Shown: positions 27,319 through 35,093 of the stretch, one piece after another
How positions within the stretch are numbered: the first letter of the stretch is position 1
Layout: every line of letters begins with the position of its first letter
Source: Actinopolymorpha pittospori
Lineage (GTDB): Bacteria > Actinomycetota > Actinomycetes > Propionibacteriales > Actinopolymorphaceae
DNA length: 64,000 bases
Reading direction: 5' to 3'
Assembly: GCF_014873875.1 (NCBI RefSeq)
Contig: NZ_JADBEM010000001.1
Coordinates: 992,001 to 1,056,000 of the forward strand
Position numbers and translations under genes: made by a program
The notes under the pieces: model-generated
Seen by the model: the letters and a program-made list of their open reading frames with translations, nothing else
Database searches by the model: none
Told to the model about the DNA's origin: nothing

Positions 27319-27959
27319 CTAGTCAGCGCCGCCGCACTCGGCAGCCTGGCCGCGGCCGCCTCACCAGCCGCCAGCGCGGCGACCGGTGAGGCGACCGCCC
27401 GATCCGACGTCCTCGCGGCCACGGCCGCAGCGGACGCGGCCATCCCGCACAAGACCGTCGGCGAAGACAACGCAGTGAGCAGGCCCGAGGTGCGCCCCGC
27501 CTCGGTGTCGGCGACGTCGCAGCCAGCGTCGAAGTGGCTCGTCTGCTGGGCGAGGCCACACGCCCCGCAGGAGGCGGCGGACTACTGGCTCTACTCGGCG
27601 GTCTACTACGGGTGCGACACCGACGACAACCGGCTTCCGGCCTCCCTTCGCGAGGAGGTTCGGCTTGAGGTCTGGAACGGGTCGCTCAAGCGGTGGCTCA
27701 CCGTGAAGAAGACGGTCTCGACCAAGCCGCACCTAACCCCTGAGGTTCTTGACACCGTCGAGATCGGGCCGTGCCGCTCAACCCACCCGTGGCACACCTT
27801 CCGGACCTACACCGTCATCACCGGCACCATCGTCGGCGGCAAGCCGGACAGCGACGACGGCTACGCGCCCAGCCAGGGCAGCAAGGAGGACTACCCCTAC
27901 GGGCGCGGCGTCCGAATCCGCTGCATGATCCCGACCAGCTAGACGCCGTAACGACCGAC

Positions 27960-27989
27960 CTGCCCCCTCGCCGGCCGGCGAGGGGGCAG
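27960..27989 (+). terminator. perfect 15-bp hairpin, CTGCCCCCTC family
   Basis: CTGCCCCCTCGCCGG is directly followed by its reverse complement. It lies between the interrupted exported-protein gene and the start of the 77-residue gene at 28009, whose GGGAGG ribosome-binding site comes shortly after. Confidence 0.6.
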
Positions 27990-28008
27990 ACTTCTTCCGG
28001 GAGGCAGC

Positions 28009-28242
28009 ATGACCGAGAACGAGAGCGTCGTCCGTATCTGGCGACAGGCCGGCAGCGAACTTGGCGACCCGGGCGTGTGGTGGGTGGCCCGCTGGAGGTG
28101 CGGCCGGGAGGGCAGTAGCCGCCAGGCGCAGGACCGGGAACTGGTCCTGGCGTGGGCCCGGGACCAGGAAGCGGACACCAAACTGATTCAGGACCCCGAC
28201 ACGGGCGAGTGGTCGCCTTGGACGCCGGAGACAGACGGCTAG
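28009..28242 (+). CDS. cassette protein 1 with C-terminal DP-TGEWSPW motif
   Basis: ATG 28009 (GGGAGG upstream) encodes 77 residues. It is a short beta-type domain: DPGVWWVARWRCGREGSSRQAQDR, then LIQDPDTGEWSPWTPETDG at the end. The same fold and ending occur at the C terminus of the proteins at 28583 and 29680, so these are tandem paralogues. Its stop overlaps the stop of a convergent minus-strand remnant. Confidence 0.65.
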   Translation: MTENESVVRIWRQAGSELGDPGVWWVARWRCGREGSSRQAQDRELVLAWARDQEADTKLIQDPDTGEWSPWTPETDG

Positions 28243-28418
28243 TACCTCGCGTACAGCTCGTTGAGGTACGCGCGGGCCGCCGTGTCGTCGAGCCCCTGGT
28301 CCCGGGCAAGCTTCACGAACGCCGAACCCGCACGGGGTGACGAGTAGCCCCGACCGCCAGCCTCACCGAGGGGTTTCACCACGGTTTCCCTGTCGGTGGA
28401 ACGGGAGGGGATGGCAAC
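28239..28418 (-). pseudogene. cassette-associated convergent remnant, copy 1
   Basis: The minus-strand frame is open for 59 codons with no good start codon. It contains ETVVKPLGEAGGRGY and ends FVKLARDQGLDDTAARAYL then NELYARY and stop. The ending is shared with 29155-29370 and 30405-30499. Its stop overlaps the stop of the cassette protein. The frame is closed upstream by TGA, so it looks like the surviving 3' end of a gene. Confidence 0.55.
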
Positions 28419-28582
28419 TCAGGGCGCGGGCCGTGTATCCCCCACCGCGGTCGTGTCGAGGGCACTGTCTCGCCCCATCCACCTGCCGGTCATCAGAACA
28501 GCGGCAAGGGTTGCGATCTGCTCTCTCGTCGTCGGGTACGAGGGCAAACTGCGTTCGGGGCGGGCCATGGACCTGGAGAATC

Positions 28583-29158
28583 ATGAGCACCAACGACTGT
28601 CGGCTGTCCGTAGTCCCGGGCCGGTCGGACGAGAACCCGGCCGGCATCTACAGAGATCTTGAAGACGCCATCCGCGAGCTGCACGCGGTCAGCAACCGGG
28701 CCTTGTTGCAGGCCCTCAAGATGATGAAGATGATCGACCCGACGTACGCCCGTCGACACGAACTGCACGGCGAGGTCGGCGAGCCACCCAGTCCGCCGCG
28801 TGAGGCCCGTCTGGCCTACGAACAGATGACTCGACTCCACGACATCCGCCAGGCGATCAACAGCGAGGTCGTCGAACTCGACAAGCGGCTCTACGGGGAG
28901 ACGATCACGCCTCCGGGGATCCTCGACAAGCGGCCGGTAAGCCTGCGGATCCGCCGTGTTTACACCAACCTCATGGGCGACCCGGGCCCGTGGTGGGAAG
29001 CGAGGTGGAGATACGACAACGGCACCGGCAGCACCAGGCAAGCCAAGGACAGGGCCGATGTCCTGGCCACTGCGGCAGGCGAGCCCGCCCCGGACATGCA
29101 GATCCAGGACCCCGAGTCCGGCGAGTGGTCGCCGTGGACCCCAGAGGCAGACGGCTAG
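28583..29158 (+). CDS. cassette protein 2, helical N domain plus DP-SGEWSPW domain
   Basis: ATG 28583 (GGAG upstream) encodes 191 residues. Residues 20-115 are helical (YRDLEDAIRELHAVSNRALL, EQMTRLHDIRQAINSEVVEL). Residues 130-191 are the cassette domain DPGPWWEARWRYDNGTGSTR, ending IQDPESGEWSPWTPEADG, about 60 percent identical by eye to the protein at 28009. Unknown function. Its stop overlaps the convergent remnant at 29155. Confidence 0.65.
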   Translation: MSTNDCRLSVVPGRSDENPAGIYRDLEDAIRELHAVSNRALLQALKMMKMIDPTYARRHELHGEVGEPPSPPREARLAYEQMTRLHDIRQAINSEVVELDKRLYGETITPPGILDKRPVSLRIRRVYTNLMGDPGPWWEARWRYDNGTGSTRQAKDRADVLATAAGEPAPDMQIQDPESGEWSPWTPEADG

Positions 29159-29370
29159 TACCTCGCGTACAGCTCGTTGAGGTACTCGCCTGCTGCCGTG
29201 TCGTCGAGTCCCTGGTCCCGGGCACGCTCCACGAACGCCGCCTCAGAATCCGCCCCGCCCGGCGATGCACTGGATTCCCGTCCCCCCGCGCTGCGGATGT
29301 GGGCACGGCTGGTTCGCGATGCCGGTAAGCCGGCACGGCGGTGAAGTCGTCCGCCGTGCCACGCCAGCGC
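29155..29370 (-). pseudogene. cassette-associated convergent remnant, copy 2
   Basis: An open minus-strand frame of 71 codons, closed upstream by TAA 29371-29373 and lacking a start codon. It reads SEAAFVERARDQGLDDTAAG then EYLNELYARY and stop, matching copies 1 and 3. The conserved block covers about 30 codons; the part upstream differs between copies. Confidence 0.55.
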
Positions 29371-29412
29371 TTAACGCGGTCTCGGGCAAATGACCGAGCG
29401 GAACCCAGCAGC

Positions 29413-29598
29413 ATGACGATGATGGCAGCGTCGGGCTACAAGGTGACGTCCACTGCGTTCATCGTGGACAAGCAACTCGCGTGCGCGACCGCGCTTCTGC
29501 TGCCCAACAGCGACTGGCGGACCAAGGCGTGGGTCAAGTACAGGACGCCGCTGCTCAACTGGGTCACGACCGACCCGGACTACAGCGGGTGCTGCTGA
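29413..29598 (+). CDS. small hypothetical protein
   Basis: ATG 29413 gives 61 residues: MTMMAASGYKVTSTAFIVD then ATALLLPNSDWRTKAWVKY and a terminal SGCC. It has a beta pattern with aromatic residues and looks like the end of a larger exported protein, but no family was recognised and there is no convincing ribosome-binding site. Confidence 0.35.
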   Translation: MTMMAASGYKVTSTAFIVDKQLACATALLLPNSDWRTKAWVKYRTPLLNWVTTDPDYSGCC

Positions 29599-29625
29599 AC
29601 CAGCGCCGCCTGTAACGAACTGAGT

Positions 29626-29662
29626 CAGTCTGCCTCCTCGTCCTGGGTGAGGGAGCAGACTG
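29626..29662 (+). terminator. hairpin, CTGCCTCCTC family
   Basis: CAGTCTGC...TCCTC pairs with GAGG.AGCAGACTG with one mismatch. It is the third member of the hairpin family at 20924 and 27960 and again lies just before a cassette gene (29680). Confidence 0.5.
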
Positions 29663-29679
29663 CGCGTTTGGGAGGACGA

Positions 29680-30072
29680 ATGAGTGACGACGAAGCCAAG
29701 GCCCGGGAAGCCCTAGCGGCCGGGCGTATCGACGAGGCGCAGGTGTACGCAACCCTGCACCAGGCGGCGGTACAGCAGGGCATCCATCAACGCCTCTACA
29801 CCGTGCTAGTGCTGAGCAAGCGGACGATGGTGGCGGCCGAGGCCGCCAGCCCGCGCGGCATCATCCTGATCCAACGGTCAGGGGTCGAGCCGGAGGAGGC
29901 CGACGTCTGGACGGCTGTGCTCAACGACCGCGACGCCGGTGTATCGAACATGTCCGGCCCCAAGGCCGTTGTCCTCGAATGGGCGCGGTCGCGGCCGGCC
30001 GACATCTGCATGATCCGAGACCCGGAGACCGGCGACTGGTCGCAGTGGCTGCCCGACAGCGAAGGGAGGTGA
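29680..30072 (+). CDS. cassette protein 3 with DP-TGDWSQW ending
   Basis: ATG 29680 (GGGAGGA upstream) encodes 130 residues. The N-terminal part is helical (DEAKAREALAAGRIDEAQVY, TLHQAAVQQGIHQRLYTVLV). The C terminus, AVVLEWARSRPADICMIRDP then ETGDWSQWLPDSEG, matches the end of the two preceding cassette proteins. It is followed after four bases by the small exported-protein gene at 30077. Confidence 0.65.
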   Translation: MSDDEAKAREALAAGRIDEAQVYATLHQAAVQQGIHQRLYTVLVLSKRTMVAAEAASPRGIILIQRSGVEPEEADVWTAVLNDRDAGVSNMSGPKAVVLEWARSRPADICMIRDPETGDWSQWLPDSEGR

Positions 30073-30076
30073 GAAC

Positions 30077-30307
30077 ATGAAGAGGAAGAGGATCGCGATC
30101 GCAGCGGCGACCATCCTGGTCGGCGCGGGGGTGGCCGGGACGCTCGTCGCGTTCACGACGGGCGACCCCGAGCCGAAGTCGTGCGAAGAGCTGCTGAAGA
30201 ACCCGCCCGAGGGTCCCTGGACCTGCTACGGCCCGCCGCCAAAGGAGTACGGCGGCGACTACGGCTGGACCGGTGACCCCGCCACCAGCGTGTTGGTCCA
30301 CGAGTAG
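30077..30307 (+). CDS. small secreted or anchored protein
   Basis: ATG 30077 has a strong GGGAGGTGAG ribosome-binding site. The 76-residue product has a basic start (MKRKRIA), a hydrophobic segment (IAAATILVGAGVAGTLVAF) and an acidic, proline-rich outside part with two cysteines (SCEELL, WTCYGPP). Function unknown; probably co-transcribed with cassette protein 3. Confidence 0.6.
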   Translation: MKRKRIAIAAATILVGAGVAGTLVAFTTGDPEPKSCEELLKNPPEGPWTCYGPPPKEYGGDYGWTGDPATSVLVHE

Positions 30308-30404
30308 CCAGATCGCTGCGCTGGTCCTAGCCGGCATGTCCGGCTCGGACCAGCGCGGCGCCGAGCGGAACAGCAGCAACCGAGTCGTCTCGACGACCTC
30401 CATG

Positions 30405-30499
30405 TCAGTACCTCGCGTACAGCTCGTGCAGATTGCCTCGAGCGCCTGGTCGTCGAGCCCGTTGTCCCGAAGGAGCTTTACGAACGCAGCCTCGGACTC
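30405..30499 (-). pseudogene. cassette-associated convergent remnant, copy 3 (frameshifted)
   Basis: The minus strand reads ESEAAFVKLLRDNGLDDQALE and, after a one-base frameshift, NLHELYARY and stop. This is the same ending as copies 1 and 2 (about 28239 and 29155). Confidence 0.5.
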
Positions 30500-30526
30500 C
30501 GTCCCGGCTGCGGTGATGCACTGAGC

Positions 30527-30718
30527 TCACATACCCCGGATCACGTCCGGGGCGACAGTGACCTCCTCCGAGCCAAGTCGGAACACAACGACCCGGGTTC
30601 CCGCGTCGAGTCCACGGCAGACTTCACCGACCACGTCGGCCCGGTCGCGGACTGCTCACTGGGAAAGTCCTCGAACGCTTCGAGGGGCAGAGCGGTCGTC
30701 GTCGGAGTCGTTGATCAT
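30527..30718 (-). pseudogene. small gene with in-frame TGA
   Basis: ATG 30718 reads MINDSDDDRSAPRSVRGLSQ, then TGA at 30656-30658, then AVRDRADVVGEVCRGLDAG, TRVVVFRLGSEEVTV and a final stop at 30527. Coding character on both sides of the TGA suggests a 63-residue protein broken by a single change. Family not recognised. Confidence 0.45.
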
Positions 30719-30745
30719 GCCCGCACGGTGCCGATCACGCGCGGC

Positions 30746-31000
30746 CTAAACGCTGACCGGGCCGACGACCTTGGCGCACGCGATACAGACGTCCCCGATG
30801 ATGCCGGGCTCACATTCGTTCAGCGCCTCGCGCGGTAGGTACGCGGAACAGATGCAGCACCTCACCCCACCGTCGGTGAGTTTGGTGAGCTTCACCCATC
30901 TGGATCCATCCGGTAGCTGAACCGTCAGGAAGTCGACTGGCTGGGCTCGGGTCCGCGCGGCGTTCACCTGCCCAGTCTGACGTGCTTTGGCCGCGCGCAC
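30746..31000 (-). CDS. small cysteine-rich protein, probable zinc binding
   Basis: The 84-residue product has basic N-terminal helices, a strand segment VDFLTVQLPDGSRWVKL, and a CCIC...C...C arrangement (RCCICSAYL, LNECEPG, VCIACAK) typical of a small zinc ribbon. Function unknown. It is divergent from the lipoprotein operon at 31080. Confidence 0.5.
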   Translation of the reverse strand: MRAAKARQTGQVNAARTRAQPVDFLTVQLPDGSRWVKLTKLTDGGVRCCICSAYLPREALNECEPGIIGDVCIACAKVVGPVSV

Positions 31001-31079
31001 CGATACGTTCCCGAAACCGCCCGGTCCTTACAACGGACGCAGAAGGTTTTCTCATCCGCTGACTGCGAAGGGCGTCTCC
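31001..31079 (+). promoter_or_regulatory. upstream region of lipoprotein/ABC operon, repeated at 63088
   Basis: Two blocks, CGATACGTTCCCGAAACCGC (from 31001) and CCGCTGACTGCGAAGGGCGT (31056-31075), recur in the same order at 63088 and 63141-63160, each time just before a start codon. This marks the operon promoter/leader and shows that it has been copied. Confidence 0.6.
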
Positions 31080-31730
31080 ATGAACCACCTTCCCGCCATC
31101 CGTACCGCCACCGCTGGCCCGAGACGGGCGGTCCCGTTTCGCCGAACCGGGTCCTGGGCCGCGGCCCTGATCGCGGTCGCCCTGATGTCTGTGGGCTGCG
31201 CCGCGGAGCAACCGGCCAGTACGGGCGTGGCGAGCATCGGGGACACGCCGGCCCCCTCGGCCGCCGCTGACAACACCGACACCTCCGGCGATGGCAACGG
31301 CGGCCGTGACGCTCAGGTCGCCTATTCCCAGTGCATGCGTGAGAACGGGGTGAAGGAGTTCCCCGACCCCGACGGCGAGGGACGCCTGACGCTGAGGGCT
31401 CGGCGGGGCAGCAGTCTCGACCCGGACAGTCCGACGTTCAAGGCCGCCCAGGAGGCGTGCCGGGGGCTGCGGCCCCAACCGGGAGCCGCGGAGCGGGAGC
31501 AGAACCGGGCGGCGAGCCTGAAGTACTCCCAGTGCATGCGGGAGCACGGCATCAAGGACTTCCCCGACCCGAACCCCGACGGCGGCATGCGGATCGAGAT
31601 GCGTCCCGGTTCTGACATGGACCCGCGGAACCCGAAGTTCCAGGCCGCCCAGGAGGCGTGCAAGTCGTTCCAACCCGCCGGGAAGGGCCCCATCGGAGGA
31701 GCGGTCACGGAGGGGAAGTCGGGTTCATGA
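31080..31730 (+). CDS. lipoprotein with two repeated CMRExG domains
   Basis: The 216-residue product (ATG 31080) has a signal with lipobox VGC at about residue 40. The mature part holds two copies of a domain of about 60 residues: AYSQCMRENGVKEFPDP and KYSQCMREHGIKDFPDP, each followed by DP..P.F.AAQEAC. Each copy has two cysteines. Such lipoproteins are encoded with MacB-like exporters in actinobacteria. Its stop overlaps the membrane fusion protein start (ATGA). Confidence 0.85.
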   Translation: MNHLPAIRTATAGPRRAVPFRRTGSWAAALIAVALMSVGCAAEQPASTGVASIGDTPAPSAAADNTDTSGDGNGGRDAQVAYSQCMRENGVKEFPDPDGEGRLTLRARRGSSLDPDSPTFKAAQEACRGLRPQPGAAEREQNRAASLKYSQCMREHGIKDFPDPNPDGGMRIEMRPGSDMDPRNPKFQAAQEACKSFQPAGKGPIGGAVTEGKSGS

Positions 31731-32965
31731 GCACCGTCCGTCCTGACACCGACGCCGCGACCGACCTCGACCGCGAAACCACCACGGCCGAGTTCGCCGC
31801 CGCGCGGCACAGCATGCCGCTCCCGCCACCGCCCAGGCGTCGGCTCCGCCGGCGGCTGCTGCTCACCGGCGCGGTCGTGGTCGTCCTGGCCGGCGGTGTG
31901 GTCGCGGTCGACCAGTTCCGCCCGTACGGCATCGACCTCGCCCACCCGCTCGGCACCCGGCAACCGGCCGCCGCCCCCACCCCCGCCGCCACCACGAGCA
32001 TCACGGCGGCGGTGACCCGCCAGACCCTGTCGGCCCGCACCACCGTGGACGGCACCCTCGGCTACGCCGACAGCCACAACGTCATCAACCAGGCCCGCGG
32101 TGTCCTCACCGCCCTGCCGACGATCGGCCAGGTCGTCAAACGGGGCCAGGTGCTGTACCGGGTCGACGGGGAACCCGTGATCCTGATGTACGGGGACATC
32201 CCCGTCTACCGCGACCTGGCCGCGGGTGACGACGCCTCCGACGTGACCGGCCAGGACGTGCAGCAGCTCAACGCCAACCTGGTCGCCCTCGGCTACGCCA
32301 GCTCCGACGAACTCGACCCTGACTCTGATGAGTTCGGCTGGCGTACGACGAACGCGATCGAGGAACTCCAGGACGACCTGGGCCTGGAGGAGACCGGCAA
32401 GCTCACCCTCGGCCAGGTCGTGTTCGCGCCGACCGCGCTGCGGGTCACCGCCGTCCCCGCCACCCCGGGCACCCCGGCCGGGCCCGGCGCCACGATCCTG
32501 CAGGCCACCTCCACCGCCCGGCAGGTCAGCGTCAACCTCGACACCGCCCAGCAGTCCCAGCTGAAGGTCGGTGACCAGGTGAGCATCACGCTGCCGGACA
32601 ACCGGACCACGCCGGGCCGGGTCGCCGAGGTGGGCAGGGTCGCCACCACACCACAGGACGAGCAGGAGTCCCCGACCATCGAGGTCACGATTACCCCGAC
32701 CCGTCCCAAGGACACCGGCACCCTGGACCAGGCGCCGGTCGAGGTGGCCGTCACCACTGGGCAGGTCAGCGACGCGACCGTCGTACCGGTCGAGGCTCTC
32801 CTCGCCCTGGCCGGCGGCGGATACGCCGTGGAGGTCGTCGCACCCGACGGCACGCATCAGCTGGTACGGGTGAGCCTCGGCCTCTTCGACGACGACGCCG
32901 GGGTGGTTCAGGTCACCGACACCGACCTGGCGCTCGGGCAGCGTGTGGTGGTGCCGTCAACTTGA
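31727..32965 (+). CDS. membrane fusion protein (HlyD/MacA-like) with peptidoglycan-binding domain
   Basis: The 412-residue product (ATG 31727) has one N-terminal membrane helix (about 45-65), a lipoyl/barrel half domain (TVDGTLGYADS, GQVVKRGQVLYRVDGEPV), a PG_binding_1-like insert (DVQQLNANLVALGY, FGWRTTNAIEELQDDLGL) and a C-terminal adaptor barrel. It links the ABC pump to the envelope. The last codon and the stop lie where a tnpB element joins, so the stop is probably supplied by the insertion. Confidence 0.88.
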   Translation: MSTVRPDTDAATDLDRETTTAEFAAARHSMPLPPPPRRRLRRRLLLTGAVVVVLAGGVVAVDQFRPYGIDLAHPLGTRQPAAAPTPAATTSITAAVTRQTLSARTTVDGTLGYADSHNVINQARGVLTALPTIGQVVKRGQVLYRVDGEPVILMYGDIPVYRDLAAGDDASDVTGQDVQQLNANLVALGYASSDELDPDSDEFGWRTTNAIEELQDDLGLEETGKLTLGQVVFAPTALRVTAVPATPGTPAGPGATILQATSTARQVSVNLDTAQQSQLKVGDQVSITLPDNRTTPGRVAEVGRVATTPQDEQESPTIEVTITPTRPKDTGTLDQAPVEVAVTTGQVSDATVVPVEALLALAGGGYAVEVVAPDGTHQLVRVSLGLFDDDAGVVQVTDTDLALGQRVVVPST

Positions 32966-33110
32966 CGTCCTCCAAGGCGTGAAACGCCTGGGATTCCAAC
33001 CGAACGTTCCTATGTGGAGAGGAGGACAGGTTGAGGTTCGCGGTTCAGCGGCTCACCCAACGGCGAGCCTCCCCACGCAGTCACGGCACGTCCTGCCGCG
33101 ATGTTGCGTG
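32961..33110 (-). ncRNA. candidate omega RNA / right end of tnpB element
   Basis: At the 3' side of tnpB the minus strand carries AGGCGT-TTC-ACGCCT (hairpin at 32975-32989) then GGAGGACGTCAAG, like the right ends of IS200/IS605 elements, where omega RNA scaffolds terminate. The adjoining guide would be the end of the membrane fusion protein gene. Boundaries are inferred by position. Confidence 0.4.
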
Positions 33111-34197
33111 CCGCGTTCACGTCAGCGTGGGCCACATGCCTGCAGGCGCGACAGACGAAGACCGCTTGGCTCTGACGGTTCTCCGCGTAGCAGTGCCCAC
33201 ACGAATTGCAGGTCTGAGACGTGTACGCGGGGTTGATCTTCTCCACCCGGCCAGGAGCCTTCTGCTCCAACCGGGTCACCAGCCGACCCCACCCAGCCGC
33301 AAGGATGGACCGGTTGAGTCCAGCCTTGGCCCGCACGTTGGTCCCGGGCTCCTGCACGGTGCCGCGCGCCGAAGTGACCATGTTCCGGATCTTCAGGTCC
33401 TCCACCCGGATCACATCGAAGCGGCGAGCCACATCCGTGGAAGTCTTCTCTACCCAGTCCTTACGACGGTCGGTCTCACGAGCCTTGATCCGCGCGACCG
33501 CGGCCTTGACGTTCTGTCGCCGGTTCGAGCCACGCCTGGCGCGCGCCAGCCTTCGTTGCAGCCGCAGCAGACGCTTCGCCTCGGTCTCCCGCAGCCCAGG
33601 CGCGGACAGCAGTTCACCCGAGGACAGAGCAGCAGAGGTGGCAACACCCCGGTCCACTCCAACGACCGCACCCGTCCCAGGTGCGGGGACCGGCTCGGAG
33701 ATCACAGCAAACGCCACATGCCAGCGGCCGACCCCGTCCCGGGTGACCCGAAACGACCTGACCCCATCAGGGAGCTGGCGAGACCAGCGGAAGCGAACCC
33801 AGCCGACCTTCGGAACCCACACCTTGCCCACCTTGCGGGAGACCCTCCGCACATTCCATTGGCGGCCGCGCCGCCCGACGATCCGGAACCCCTCATGTCG
33901 TCCGGCCTTCCGCCACGTCGGCCGACGGTGCGTCCCAGCGAAGAAGTTCGCCATTGCCTGGGCGAAATCCCGCAACGCCTGCTGCTGCACCGTCTGCGAC
34001 CCCGCTGCCAGCCACTCGAACGCCTTCCTCGCCTCGGTCAACTGACGGCACTGCTCCACATAGCCCGGCGCACTAGACCGCCCGGGCCGCCAATGCTGCT
34101 GCTGCTCACACGCAAGATTCCACACGAACCTCGCGTGCGCGCAGTGCCCAAGCAACACCCGCTCCTGGGCGGGCGTAGGCACAAGACGAAATCGCAT
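33010..34197 (-). CDS. tnpB: TnpB RNA-guided nuclease
   Basis: The 395-residue protein has the OrfB helix-turn-helix start ([29 protein letters not shown]) and an intact RuvC-like nuclease: GVDRGV with the first Asp, VEDLKIRNM with the Glu, a zinc ribbon CNSCGH...CRAC and [11 protein letters not shown] with the last Asp. All catalytic residues are present, so it may be active. Length is standard for TnpB. Confidence 0.93.
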   Translation of the reverse strand: MRFRLVPTPAQERVLLGHCAHARFVWNLACEQQQHWRPGRSSAPGYVEQCRQLTEARKAFEWLAAGSQTVQQQALRDFAQAMANFFAGTHRRPTWRKAGRHEGFRIVGRRGRQWNVRRVSRKVGKVWVPKVGWVRFRWSRQLPDGVRSFRVTRDGVGRWHVAFAVISEPVPAPGTGAVVGVDRGVATSAALSSGELLSAPGLRETEAKRLLRLQRRLARARRGSNRRQNVKAAVARIKARETDRRKDWVEKTSTDVARRFDVIRVEDLKIRNMVTSARGTVQEPGTNVRAKAGLNRSILAAGWGRLVTRLEQKAPGRVEKINPAYTSQTCNSCGHCYAENRQSQAVFVCRACRHVAHADVNAARNIAAGRAVTAWGGSPLGEPLNREPQPVLLST

Positions 34198-34289
34198 CCA
34201 AACACGCTATCCACCACCACCGACATCCCAAGGAGGCAGCGGCGTCTCCTGCCCGGCCTGAAGCCCAGGGTCTCCACGCCGCCAATAAA

Positions 34290-35093
34290 ATGAGCATTCC
34301 CACGACCACCCCAGAGACCACCAACGACGGATCCACCGCAAGGCAAGGCCCGGACGGGAACGGCGCCCGCCCTGTCCTGGAACTCGACACGGTCACCAAG
34401 ATCTACCCCAGCGAACCACCGGTGACCGCTCTCCACGGCGTCAACCTCACCATCTGGCAAGGCGAACTCCTCGCCATCGTCGGCCCCTCCGGGTCGGGCA
34501 AGACCACCTTGCTCCACCTGATGGGAACCCTCGACCGTCCCAGCAGCGGAACCGTCCGCATCACCGGACTGGACGCCTCGGCGATGAGTGACCGCCAGCT
34601 GTCCAAACTCCGTGCCACCCGGATCGGCTTCGTGTTCCAGCAGTTCTTCCTCGCCGAACACGCCACCGTCCTGGACAACGTCGCCGACGGACTCCTCTAC
34701 GCCGGAACACCCCACCGGCACCGCCGCGAACTCGCCGCCCAGGCCCTCGCCGCCGTCGACCTCGACACCCGCCTGCACGCCCGCCCCACCCAACTCTCCG
34801 GCGGGCAGCGACAACGCGTCGCGATCGCCCGCGCCCTGATCGGCCGCCCGGCGATCGTCCTGGCCGACGAACCCACCGGCAACCTCGACCACGCCACCGG
34901 CCAGTCGATCCTCGCCCTCCTCGACGCGCTCCACGAGAACGGCACCACCATCGTCGTGATCACCCACGACCGGGACATCGCCGCCCGCATGCCACGCCGC
35001 GTCGAGGTACTCGACGGACGGATCGTCACCGACACCGCCGCCCCGGGCCACCCCCAGACAGGCAACCCAACGACGGGAGGGCGACCGGCATGA
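34290..35093 (+). CDS. MacB/LolD-type ABC ATPase
   Basis: The 267-residue ATPase has Walker [11 protein letters not shown]-loop FVFQQFFL, signature [15 protein letters not shown], Walker [12 protein letters not shown] and the H-loop VITHD. It energises the FtsX-like permease encoded next, with which it overlaps by 4 bases (ATGA). A tnpB element now separates it from the membrane fusion protein gene; only weak ribosome-binding sequence precedes ATG 34290. Confidence 0.94.
   Translation: MSIPTTTPETTNDGSTARQGPDGNGARPVLELDTVTKIYPSEPPVTALHGVNLTIWQGELLAIVGPSGSGKTTLLHLMGTLDRPSSGTVRITGLDASAMSDRQLSKLRATRIGFVFQQFFLAEHATVLDNVADGLLYAGTPHRHRRELAAQALAAVDLDTRLHARPTQLSGGQRQRVAIARALIGRPAIVLADEPTGNLDHATGQSILALLDALHENGTTIVVITHDRDIAARMPRRVEVLDGRIVTDTAAPGHPQTGNPTTGGRPA

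Larger units (their letters stand above)
25828..27942 (+). pseudogene. exported protein gene interrupted by an IS701-family element
   Basis: ATG 25828 starts MQKWLRATL; the element then interrupts the signal peptide. Removing it with one CTAG copy restores ATLVSAAALGSLAAAASPAASA, a complete Sec signal, in frame with the downstream 27323-27942 sequence. The mature protein (about 190 residues) contains cysteines in WLVCWA, YYGCD, IGPCR and IRCM, likely two disulfides, and a WNGSLKRWLTV strand. No family recognised. The hairpin at 27960 follows. Confidence 0.75.
32961..34285 (-). mobile_element. IS200/IS605-superfamily element carrying only tnpB (IS1341 type)
   Basis: The element sits between two genes that should be coupled. 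The right end is the GGACGTCAAG hairpin end near 32961; the left end lies within 34198-34289 upstream of tnpB. No tnpA is present. Exact ends cannot be fixed because these elements lack inverted repeats and target duplications. Confidence 0.7.

Noticed and set aside
31322..32857. Long minus-strand open frame opposite the lipoprotein and fusion protein genes
   Set aside because: Antisense shadow of a well-supported operon; no domain pattern.
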